The notes beneath the pieces are model-generated. The model ran no database searches. It worked only from the letters and a program-made list of their open reading frames with translations, and was not told the DNA's origin. Shown in pieces: positions 34,202-48,571 of a stretch of 64,000 bases of DNA. Position 1 is the first letter of the stretch, and each line of letters begins with the position of its first letter. The stretch is taken from the NCBI RefSeq assembly GCF_009730915.1, contig NC_052472.1, forward strand, positions 19,312,382 through 19,376,381, given 5' to 3'. The stretch comes from Dioscorea cayenensis subsp. rotundata. Its lineage: Eukaryota; Streptophyta; Magnoliopsida; Dioscoreales; Dioscoreaceae. The translations under genes were made by a program, and so were the position numbers.

Positions 34202-36790
34202 GTTGTTACTAAAGACAATTATATTTAATATAACCGAGAATTTTTTTTTTTTAATCTTTATATTTTCAAAGTCTTTTTTTTAAATAATATCTATCTAGTT
34301 GTTCATATGTTTTAAACACCATCAAGGTTTTTTTTAAATTTTTAATAAATTAAAAAAGCACAGAAGGAAACTCAAATTTTCTTTTTTTTTAAATGCGAAA
34401 AAAAGAAGTAAATTTAATTTGTATATATTTTACAAATTCCTTCTAATTGAAGGTCACATGTGAAAGTTTGGAAAATCTGATTGATTGAGACCACTAAAAT
34501 TTGGAATAAAAGGTGCATAGTGAGAGGGACCCAAAATGAGTTGGAGAAGCAGCAAGCTCAGACATTATTGTGCCACATAAGACAGTCTCAACTTTCTAAA
34601 CTTGTAAACTGATTCTCGTAAAATAATTATACAGTGAGTATGAGGTGGGGATCCCTCATTCCCTCTCTTACTGGGATGGGAAAAACTCTCTTGTCCCTGT
34701 AGCGGGAGGAAGTGCTTTTCCCATCCCGAAATAAAATTATATTTATACATTTATATATTATATATTTAAGTATATAAATACAAATAATATATGAGGTTAA
34801 AAAATAATTTATTTATTTTTAATTGTGTGGGGATCCTCGTGGGGAGAGGAGTGGGTTTTCCCTTCTCCGGTTGCCCAATTGGGTGGAGATAAGAAATCTC
34901 CACCTAAGTTGGGGAAGTGAGTAGAGAAAGATTTTCGTCCCAATGGGTATTTCTAGCTGGTTTAAAACTCAACTTTTTCAATGCTATCCAAAAATAAATG
35001 TTTTATTTGAGAAAAAAAAAAAATAAGTATCACTATATATGGGAAATTTCATTAAACTATGGTTTTCCAATTTATCAATTCTGAGTTTATAGTTTGAGTT
35101 TTAACACTTTAGCATTTTATAGTCTAAATGATTTATACAAAAGTGCCAAAACATTTAATCTCATTTATACTTGTTGACATGGCATAAAAATAAACACGAT
35201 TTTATTTTTTTTACCATTATTTCAATTACTACAACCATATCCATTAACTTAGACCAAAATGTAATGCTTTTCATTAAGACATTTATTGCAACATTATAGA
35301 ACACATCCTAAACTAAAACATTCCTAAAACACTATTCCCACATTAAATAAGTATTAGTAATTAATTTTTGGTATTACAATTTAATTATTTTTATCGAAAA
35401 CTTTATTTTACTTTAAATTTAAATTTTTTAAAATTTTAGATATTTGGGTATTTTGGGATTTTTAGAGTATTATCAAGTTGATTATTATAATCAACAAAAT
35501 ATAGTAATGAAAGATTACCAGTCCCAATCAAACATAATCATCATAAATTACCATAATATTCTTAGACATATAGTATTTTCAACCTCATTACTATAATAAT
35601 TTTATTACTGTAGTAAAATATCATTACTATGAACCAAAAATTAGTTAAAGAGTTAGACTCCGCTCACCATCTTTGATGTTATTGTGCTCATGCACCAATG
35701 ATGCTGGGATGATACACAATCTCAGACTTGGCTACGAGCTAGACTTTCTATACTATTTAAGTTGGATGGTTCATTTTCTGTGAATATTTTTGAGTGTCTA
35801 TGTTTTTTAGGTTGATGTTTTATTTTCGCTTCATTATTTATTATATCATCAACACTGACCACGCAATAGAGTCATTGGCTTAGAGATATTTGGAATAAAA
35901 GGTACATAGTGAGAGGGGCCCAAACTCATTGTCAAATGAGTTGGAGAACCAACAATTTCAGGCATTATTGAAGGGAGGCTTCAGCGTTTTACTTAAATTC
36001 CCTAAAATGTTTTCATATATACCCTAAATTTTTTTAAAAATATTTGCACATCTCTCTCATTCTCTGTACTCAATCAGGGTATTCTGAAATTAAATTCTAT
36101 GTTAATGTTTTGTAGATAGTAAAGGAATTATAAAATTTTCAATATATTAACTTGAATTTGAATACAATTTAAGTTTGGGACAAATAACATGATCAATAAA
36201 AAGGATTTTTCAATATAGACACAATGAAATATAAATATATCAGCTACAAAATAATTATTTATTATATGATAAAAATATTTATAGTAAAAAGTTTGAATTA
36301 AATATTATTTGATAATAAAAATTCATATAATATTTATTTAGCTTTAAATGGATTATAGATGTTATTAATTATTTATAACAATATCAATGTAATCATATAC
36401 AAACCAATTATGACCAAAAAGAAAACAAATCAGTATTAACAATATCAATGTAATCATATACAAAACAAGAGTTTGTTATATTTAATACGTTAATTTATAT
36501 ATTTTAATCTTTTTAAAAAGTTAAACAAGTCACTTTATATAAATACTAAATTTTATTTATTTAATTTTATTATATTATTTTTATAAATATAAAATTTAAA
36601 CTCAAAACCACTTAAATAAATAAAAACTCTACCACTTCAACTATGCATGTTGCTATATTATTTTGTATTATACCTAATCATTATAACTACTCGTAATAAT
36701 ATATACAAACAATAACAAAGTTTTGCGGGGCATAGATATACAACCCTGAGGTTCTTAAGAGGTTGTACATGCAGCATAATAATAATAACT
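34202..36790. other. AT-rich intergenic DNA, no gene seen
   Basis: I find no coding sequence. Two diverged copies of a 70-85-bp phrase starting tttggaataaaaggt lie at 34491-34570 and 35889-35972. Between them a segment with ggggatccctcattcc-like phrases (34640-34930) suggests an unidentified transposon remnant. Confidence 0.55.
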
Positions 36791-37409
36791 GGAAATGAAC
36801 AAAAAAATCCCTCCAAAGTTCAGGTATTCACAAAAAAACCCCATGACTTTGAGTATTCCCAAAAGATCCTTCCTTTTTCTGACAGGTTATTTTTCAGACC
36901 TTTCTGACATAAAGGTGGTTGATGTTGACAAAAGGTAACAGATATTAACTGGGATGACTCTCAGTTTTTAAGCGAAAATACCAAATTTTAAGCAAAACCC
37001 CATAATTTTAAGCAGAAAAGTCAAATTTTAAACGCAAATGTGTTATATGTTAAGCGAAAACTTATGTAGTTAAGCGAAAACACCAAATTTTAAGCGGAAA
37101 CTAATAATTTTAAGCGGAAAAGTCAAATTTTAAATGCAAATGTGATATATGTTAAGTGAAAATTTATGTGGTTAAACGAAAACACGCAATGTTAAATGAA
37201 AACTATATATTTTTAAGCGGGAAATACATGTTGTAAAAATAGAATAAAACTAATGAGTAAGATGCGTTAATTGAAAAAGTACAATCTGTCGAGGGATTGA
37301 AAAAAATAAAGCTATCAAAAAAAGGAGGGACTGTCTGCGAATTTAAATGTCGGAGGGAGTGCATGCAGGATGTTTTGAAACTTTCGAGGACCCAAAAAAT
37401 AATTTTTCC
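36791..37409. mobile_element. Non-coding deletion relative of the ULP1 MULE
   Basis: The left end GGAAATGAACAAAAAAATCC and the right end (reverse complement GGAAAAATTATTTTTTGGG) are degenerate inverted repeats that resemble the ULP1 MULE ends (GGGAAAATTACT). Flanks taataata on both sides are compatible with a 9-bp duplication but overlap an AAT repeat. The interior has no gene and is dominated by a 20-base periodic array. It would need an outside transposase. Confidence 0.6.
36968..37222 (-). repeat. 20-base periodic array G with a 102-base higher-order repeat
   Basis: Thirteen TTAAGC/TTAAAC cores start at 36968, 36988, 37008, 37028, 37050, 37070, 37090, 37110, 37130, 37152, 37172, 37192 and 37213. 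The flank is gcgaaaa-rich. Five-unit blocks starting near 36982 and 37084 are similar along their length, giving a 102-base second-order repeat. Confidence 0.88.

Positions 37410-37410
<1 letters not shown>

Positions 37411-37461
<51 letters not shown>
37411..37461. repeat. (AAT)17 microsatellite
   Basis: This is an uninterrupted AAT run directly at the right border of the small MULE. Confidence 0.95.
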
Positions 37462-38009
37462 CCAAAAGAAACGAAAACAAAAACATGGAGATATTTTGAT
37501 ATTTGATGGTGATAGGATACCTAAACTATTCAATTTGGTTCCTGCTCAGTGACCTTACAACTCATCAATGCCGAACTATATAATCATATGATAAACTAAT
37601 GCATTAATTGCACATGAGAAGAAGAATATTATAACCATTGTGCTTCATGTCTTCACTTAATTATTATTATTATTATTGAACTTGAACTTGTATGTCTTTC
37701 ACTTGAATTGTTTTTTAGCCATTTTAGACTAAGAAGGTTTCATTCATCATGTAATTCTTAAAACAATATAATGGCAACTAATTCATTAATGATCTCTGAA
37801 TTGTTTATAGAGATATATTATTGTTCTAATTGTTATTTATTTCAACCAAACCACAAATTTGATTCTTGAGATACAACTTTTAATCAAATGCATCATTAGG
37901 ATTTGGAGATTAAAATTAAGATACTGTATTAATATTATTTTGGACTTCAAAATATAATATATATTCCTCTTCTCTATTACTATCCAAATTGTTATATCAA
38001 ACTTATTTG

Positions 38010-38046
<37 letters not shown>

Positions 38047-39996
38047 TTTGGTTATAATTGATGTTTTAAAATTGAAATTTTAATTAATTCTTGACTGAAA
38101 GCTCATTACATAATAGATTTTTCTCATAGGAATTTTTCTCTTGCTTAAGCAAGGGCATGCGCTCAACAAGAAATTGAATGTTTGGTCATGTCTTCTCACC
38201 TGGTGACACGGGATTTGAACTGTAAGTCTGCACCTAAAAATCCATTACCATCACTATGTCCAGCAAGTTTAAAATTTAGGTAATGAAATTATTACATTAA
38301 TATTTTTCATAATGAGGCCAATATCACAAGACTGGATTTATGGACGCTTGTTACTTATATTTATTTTTTAGCTATTTTAAATAAAAGAAGTTATCAATAT
38401 GAAATAGATATATTTATATCATTGTATACATTAAAAATCAATAATTTGAATTATTGATGAGCTTGTGATTTGGCGAACGATACTTTGAACTATTTATAGT
38501 CATATATAATAATTATAGTTGTTATATCTTGCCCCACATGGCTTTAATATATATTGGTTTCAATAGAGGAAGTGTATTTACTCCAAATTTATTTCAACAG
38601 ATGTGACCTCTAAATTGAGAGTTTCTAAATAAAAAATTTAGATTTTGAGATATTGAAAACATATTTCTAAGTTCAATTATTATTCAAAATTATTATATAT
38701 CAACATGATTTACATAAACTCACCAACCAATAGCTTTTTTTTTTTTGACGTATGATACTTGTAAAACCATCAAAGACTTATGTTAGTTATAACTTCACTA
38801 TTTAAATTTAACCAATAATTAGACATATTATACCAACATATTTTTAGAATAAGACTTTCGACCCGAAATAAAATAATCAAATAATACCCCATAATAAAAT
38901 ATATATTTTACCCTTATTACCAAAACAATAAACAACTGTGAATTACCCTACACACTGTACACAATCAATTGCATCCTAGAAAGATAACACATTAATTGTT
39001 AATTAAGCTAACCATTAATCAAGATTAGACCTTCCTCACAAGAGCCATCATAAGATTATATATATATTATATAAATGTGCATACAATATCATTCATGGGG
39101 CCATGCAAGATGAGATGCATCTTTTCAAGGACCCACACAAATTGGTGTTATTTCAATGCACCGACAGCTTCAAGAGGTTGAGGTGCACTGTTGCATCAAA
39201 ACAAAACAATTAATTAATTAATTAATTATTACAATTTTTTTTTTAGTTTTTTCCATCAGTTTTCTGAACTAGATATTGGGAGTATCACTCAAAATTCTAA
39301 ACTGCTGGCTGAAGTGATTTTTATTTGACCATTTTAACTAATTTAGATGGATTAAAAAAGTTAATTAAAATTGGTTGATAATTTAAAATTTATAAAAAAA
39401 ATATGTTAATGGTCTAAGATTATTTTTATTTAAAAAAATTAATTTAATAAAATATGTAGTTGAATATAATTTATTGGAAGTTAAAAAACTATATTAAATA
39501 TAAGGATAAATTTAAAAAATAATATTTTATATTTTATAAATTTTCTATATGGTCAAGTACCTATAAAATAAAACAATTAAAAAAACAGAGGGATTTACTT
39601 AAGTAATCGCGGGGATTTTATCACTTAAATCAATCTTGATTGGTGCATGAAAAATTATGTGTGTATATATATACATATAATAATTTCTTTTTAAAAAAAT
39701 TCAAATTATTAAATTGAGTTTTGAGATGGTAAAAGCTTTACATGTGGAGATGACATTGGATTCCAGTGAGTGCCAAGCAATCAGTGAAGAAGACACACTC
39801 ATGTTGGTAGATCTCCAAACCTTCAATTATTGAAACATCTTATATACTTTTCTAGTTATTTTGCTTCTTTTTCTTTGTCATTTTACCCGTTTTTGCCCTT
39901 TGTCATTATCCTAAAGGTTTTGTGAGAAAAACATTTTTATCTACAAACCAATAAACCGATACTTTATCAATAATTTATTTAATTAATCATACTGTA

Positions 39997-40031
<35 letters not shown>

Positions 40032-41247
40032 ACAAATAGATTACAAATATCCCCATTTAAGAGAAGTCAAAGATATACAAACATGAATCAAGTTCAATAA
40101 ACTGTATCCTTAGTTTATGAGAGTTTTAGAATTCAATCTAGAGTCTCCTCCAAAATGAGCACATTATATAAAGAATCCAGTATCAAAAGATTATGAACCA
40201 TTGGTCAATATAATCTATATGGTTAGAGGCGTTTTTTTAATATACTATTTAATATTTCAGTTAATTTTAATATTTGTATGAATTAATTTAAGGGTTTAAA
40301 AGTAAATTTCTATTTTTGGATTTTAAAGATAAATAAATAAGTATGATATTTTTTTGAAATCAAATAGACAATTAGAGGTATTTTGAGGGATACATAAAAT
40401 GATTTATTACATTGAAAACTCATAAACTAATATTTTTGTTCGTTATGATGTATCAACGCTAATATAATGTTAGCGTTGACTTAATCAAGCTAATAGAATG
40501 GGGAAAAAATCACTCTTGTTTTTTTGTTTCTATATTTATTTAGGTAATTCACATGAGACTTATTACTTATAATATAAGGAAAGTGCTCTGAATTCAATTT
40601 ATTATAAATATTAAATCAATTGCAAAATATACCGCATTGCCTACTCATAAAGTAGCCATTTTTGTCAAGCAATTTATGATATTATATTGATTAGGGTAAA
40701 TACAAAGAAACTGACACTAAAAAAAAAAAAATTTATTCGTCTTCCAAAAATATATTTGTTTAAGAGTAAAATAAATTTTTTAATTTATTATTATTTTTAT
40801 TTTAATATATTATATATTATAATTAAATACAACAAGCATATTAAAAAAATACCAGGCATAACAAAAGATTCTAAGTTTAAAAACAGGGGCTTATCCAAAT
40901 TATAAAAAGCTTGGCTTGTTTAAACAAAGCAGTTTCATATTTAATGTATATATATAAAAAAATATTATGATAGAAAAAGATGTATCATCTTACAGGGGTT
41001 ATCCAATTTATATTTTTATCATAAATTGATTTAGAATCCATAGCTCCTATGAATAAGTGTGCATTTTTAATAAAATAGACAAAATCAATGTCGGGGGACG
41101 AGCGAGGGAGCTCTCCTGAGAGAGATCGGCTCTGTCAACCAGGAGTGCATTCAACTTTCAAGTGCCCTCAACTATCAAAGTGGGGAGAGTTGAATTCACT
41201 TTTCACCCAGAGGTCAAAGGGGTGCTTGAGCACCCCCTTATCCCAAC

Positions 41248-41331
<84 letters not shown>

Positions 41332-42300
41332 TGTGAGGAGGCGTAGTTCAAAAGCCCTCTCTCTAATTTTCTCTCACACACTCACTATTCATTTGAATTT
41401 TTTTATTTTATTTTTTTAAAAAAATAACAATTTTTATAAATGAATACTGATAATTAAAAAAATGTTTGGAAAAAAATATATTATTTTGATATTTTATATA
41501 TTGGTTCATATAATATAAAAGATCAAAAAAATTATTTTTAGCCATTTATTACAAATCAATTTATATAGAATAAAAATTATAATTTTTAAAAAATAGTAAA
41601 AATATATTATTTGACCTAGCGATTTTTATAAGGTAGGATATATATATATAGAAAAATACTTATAACATTCTATTGTTTGGCCCTTAATTTTTTTGGTACG
41701 TTTTACATAAAAAAAATTATTGACTGTATTTTATAGTCTCTTTTATTTTTTATTTTTTTAAATAGATCGATCAAACGACAATGAATATGTCATTTAACTA
41801 ATCTGATTATATATTTTTCTAAATTTTTTTTAATAAATCTCAGCACCCCCTCTACTTTTCTTCTGATTTCGACACTGGTTTCACCCGGTGAAGAGAATCG
41901 TGTACAGTTGGTCTAAACGTCATTTGGTATAAAAATTAAACTATATATATATATATATATTAAACAGGGGTAATAGTAGAATCACAAGGTATGACAAGGC
42001 AACAACCATGCATGACCAAGTGATGGTGCCAAACTTGTCTCCTTCCCTGGTCCAGCTCACCACCCTCCCTCTTCTTGTTGGAAGGTGTCCATCTCTCAAC
42101 ATGCTCACATGGAATTTATCATCTAATTAAACATTTTTCTCACCTTTCTTTCCCCATTTTTATTTATTTACTTTTTAATTCCCTCCATCCACCTCTCTAC
42201 CTTTCCCACCATCCATTATTCCCTTTCTCCTAAAAAAAGAGAAAACCCATTTAATTAAATTTAAAAAAAAAAATAAAAAAAATAAAACAAAACCAGATCT
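37462..42300. other. AT-rich intergenic DNA upstream of beta-tubulin, no gene seen
   Basis: This 4.8-kb stretch has no convincing gene. It contains TA runs (38012-38041, 40001-40028), a TTAA repeat near 39208-39229, and a segment at about 38190-38260 whose minus strand carries a B-box-like cagttcaaatcccg and could be a SINE. A slightly GC-richer patch at 41085-41250 precedes a long TA array. Confidence 0.6.
41252..41328. repeat. (TA)n microsatellite, 77 bp
   Basis: This is the longest pure TA run in the window. It can extrude a cruciform and is prone to assembly length error. Confidence 0.95.
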
Positions 42301-42497
42301 CAACCAATGTATCCTCCTTCCACTACTACAAAAACCCAACCCTGTTTCCTTCCCTCTCTATCCTCTCTACCTCCCATTCTCTTCTTCTCTTCTACCAATT
42401 TATATTCATCCACAAAAATCAATTCATTTTTATTTTTAATTTCCATTCTTTTCCACACACACACCCCCCACACACACAAAAAGAAAAAGAGAAAGAA
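42301..42497 (+). promoter_or_regulatory. Leader and proximal promoter region of beta-tubulin
   Basis: The 200 bases before the start codon are strongly pyrimidine-rich (ttccctctctatcctctct and similar) and end with a cacacacaccccccacacac stretch and aagaaaaagagaaag before ATG. CT-rich leaders are typical of highly expressed plant genes. I see no convincing TATA box. Confidence 0.45.
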
Positions 42498-45714
<3,217 letters not shown>

Positions 45715-46580
45715 GATTCAATCAGCGTTTCAGTGTTGCTTGTGATCATAATGTGTGTTTTGTGAGACTTTTGTGATTCTGATGCTACTCAAACTCAGTA
45801 ATAATGGTGGTCTTTGTTGTCTCCCCACATATAATCTCTCTCTCTCTCTATATATATATATATAGCTCTTGTATGATCTCATCATGTCTTTCTGTATGTA
45901 TATGTTGTTATTTGGAATTTAATTGAAATTGAAGGTTTGTAAAAAGAACTCATGAGTTTATGTTGTTTGAATTGATGCCACATTTTCTTTTCTTTTATTT
46001 ATTATAGAAAAATGGATAAACTATAAATATTAAAAAAAAAAATTAAAGGTTAGCAGAAAGACCACAAAGAAAAGGAAAGAGACAAAACAAAAATCTCACA
46101 ACAGAAATAAATCCATAAAACATGAAGAACAAAACACTAACACTAAAAACAGGGAAGATCACTATACTAAGGACTATAACAACACAAAAGATAGACAAGC
46201 GGCGATCTTTCTTCAGGTGTTAAAAACCATCAAGTCTGGTCTGGGTCTTCTGGATGACTAGTGAGTTTCCGCGAAGTTGAGACCTCTTTTAATAGTTAGG
46301 ATCGTTTCTTTAAGCATGATCTTTTTTTACAACTAGTTGCACTGTTTATTCATTTTGTTTTGTTTTGAGCCTGTAATACAAATTTAATAAGACTTTCTGT
46401 TATTTTTATAAAATAATAGAGACATTGATTATTGGAATCAATTAAGATAGAAAGAAATTGGAAACGCTTGAGGTGAAGAGTTGTAGTGAAATTTTTGTCT
46501 TTTGATCCTGGATAAGAGCAATGTGGAAAGGAAAAATTTATGTAAATGACTCTAAATAGTTGGGATTAATGACTTGTTGT
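45715..46580. other. 3' flank of beta-tubulin with a possible LINE tail remnant
   Basis: The tubulin 3' untranslated region occupies roughly the first 250 bases. At about 46003-46200 the sequence (ggataaactataaatatta, then an A-rich stretch) resembles the 3' end of the LINE at 19104-19690 in the same orientation. It may be another truncated copy, without any coding part. Confidence 0.35.
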
Positions 46581-46614
<34 letters not shown>

Positions 46615-46616
46615 TG
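46581..46616. repeat. (TATG)n microsatellite
   Basis: About eight TATG units lie immediately upstream of the PPR gene. They supply in-frame ATG codons that extend the open frame artificially. Confidence 0.9.
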
Positions 46617-46668
46617 TGTAAAAATGAATGCATATGATGAACAGAATTTTAGTTGTTGTCTATGGAAA

Positions 46669-48226
46669 ATGGGAATAAGGATTCTCATTTCCAGGCCAAA
46701 TCAGCTTGGAAGTTGTTTAAGCAAACAAAGTATGAAATTCCACACTGCAACACAGTCACACTCTTCATTGAAGCAAAAAATCAAACACTTTGCGAGTGCC
46801 GGAGAGTTTGAGCATGTCTTTGATCTCTGTAGAGCTGTCCATCTTTCAGAATCAAAGCTTGATTCTTTCACACTCCCTTGTGTTCTCAAGGCCTGCACCA
46901 CCCTCTTGGCCTTTGAAGAAGGGCTATCAATCCATGCATTCATCATCAAAAGTGGCCATGAATGCAATCTCTATCCCATGAATTCTTTGATTGAAATGTA
47001 TACCAAGTTGGGCTTTTTACCAGATGCTCGCAAAGTGTTTGATGAAATGCCTCAGAGGAATCTGGTGTCTTGGAATTTGATGATTTCTGGCTATGGGGCA
47101 TGTGGTTATCCAGAACTTGCACTTGAATTCTGTGGTTTGATGAGAAGCCAATTTATTGCTTTGGATGAAGTAGGCATCAAGATCATTCTTCGTATATGCG
47201 GCAGTGTGCAGGCTCTGAGAGCCGGCGAGTCTATTCACGCCCGTGTGTTTGTGTTTGGTTTATCTAATGAAACTACATTGCTAACAGCAGTATTAGATAT
47301 GTATGGCAAATGCAGAAAACTGGATGCTGCAGAGCAAGTGTTTGATGAGATATTGTGCAGAGATGTCGTCTGTTGGAATGCGATGATAACCGGGTATTCG
47401 AAAGGCAATAAGCCAGAGAAAATGCTTGAGCTTTTCAAGAATATGTTAGTAGAGAACTTCAAGCCTAGCATCCCGACAATGTTGCTCTCAATTCAAGCTT
47501 GTACTCAGTTGTCGCTACTTCATTTCGGCAAGGCACTGCATAGTTATGCAATCAAAAACGGTTTTTTCCCGGATGTTTCCATAGGGGGATTACTGATAGA
47601 CTTGTATTCAAAGTGTGGTGAACTTGCCTCTGCTTGTTCGGTTTTCTATGGGATGTCGAAAAGGAGATTAAGTTTAAATTCATGGAGTTGTTTGATGAAT
47701 GGCCTTGGCATGCATGGACATGGGAAAGCAGTTTTGATGGTGTTCTTTCAAATGCTGAAGAATGGGATTGATCCTGATGGCATTTGCTTTCTTCTGATTC
47801 TATCTTCTTGTAGTCATAATACTGGGTTTTTCGGATATAGGGCGGAGAGTTTTCCGTTATATGGTAGAACAGTTTTGGAATTCGACCAACAATGGAGCAT
47901 TATCGCGAGCATGGTCGATATTATCGGTCGGTCTGGATGCTTAGAGGAAGCCTTGAAGTTCATATGCAAGATGCCCTGTAGAACCAAACAGCGATGTATA
48001 CGGAGCATTCCTTGGGGCATGCAGGATCCATGGACACTTGGAGATGGAAAGAGTGTTTACCGATTTTTTCGTTGATTCAGATTGCACAATTCCCGGGTTT
48101 TATAAGCTTGTATTGAGTGTACATGCCTGCAGAAATAACTGGGATGAAGTTTCGAAGATCAGAAGACTTATTGAAGAGAAGAGATTCAAGAGCTCTTGTG
48201 GTTGCAGTCTAATTGAATCTAGCTGA
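46669..48226 (+). CDS. PLS-class pentatricopeptide repeat (PPR) protein, E-type end, one-base frameshift
   Basis: PPR proteins bind organelle RNA sequence-specifically and act in editing, splicing or stability. About ten 31-36-residue P, L and S repeats are visible, with hallmarks such as NSLIEMYTKLGFLPDARKVF, DEMPQRNLVSWNLMISGY and NAMITGYSKGNKPEKMLELF. The C-terminus (GFYKLVLSVHACRNNWDEV and SSCGCSLIES) looks like an E-type extension. No DYW domain follows. I prefer ATG 46669: it gives a basic, Arg/Ser-rich presequence (MGIRILISRPNQLGSCLSKQ) suited to mitochondria or plastids. The open frame extends to 46594 only through a TATG microsatellite. Near 47972 one extra base (in atgccctgtagaacc) shifts the frame. 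Correcting it joins the two parts into about 518 residues ending at TGA 48226. There are no introns, as is usual for this family. Confidence 0.87.
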
Positions 48227-48571
48227 TTAATCTTCGGCATTATGAAGTTTCAGATACAACATAATCAAAGATCAGGTTCAATGAAAAGAGCTTTCTATTG
48301 CTTCAAAGTTTAACTTCTCTTACAAAGTAAAGTAGTACATTATGTTTAACTGGATTATTACCATCACCATCATGTACAGATCACTTGAACTAAATCAACG
48401 CTGAATATTTCCTTTCCATAACTGAGAACTTCTATAGACAACCTTCAACAAAATTAGAAAATGAATTGAATTATACTTAGCTAAATCCTAAAACCGATTT
48501 TTCCTAGAAACCCTCATGGCTTGCACATGGACTGAAGCTCCACAGTTGTCAGTAATATCATACATGTTGGT
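48227..48571. other. Tail-to-tail spacer between the PPR and DUF3527 genes
   Basis: This spacer of about 345 bases must contain the 3' untranslated regions of both convergent genes. I see nothing else in it. Confidence 0.5.

Noticed and set aside
36968..37222. CRISPR-like array
   Set aside because: Units are degenerate, spaced only 20 bases apart without conserved repeats and unique spacers, and this is a plant nuclear genome.
41088..41419. Frames with long Tyr-Ile runs
   Set aside because: They translate a TA microsatellite.
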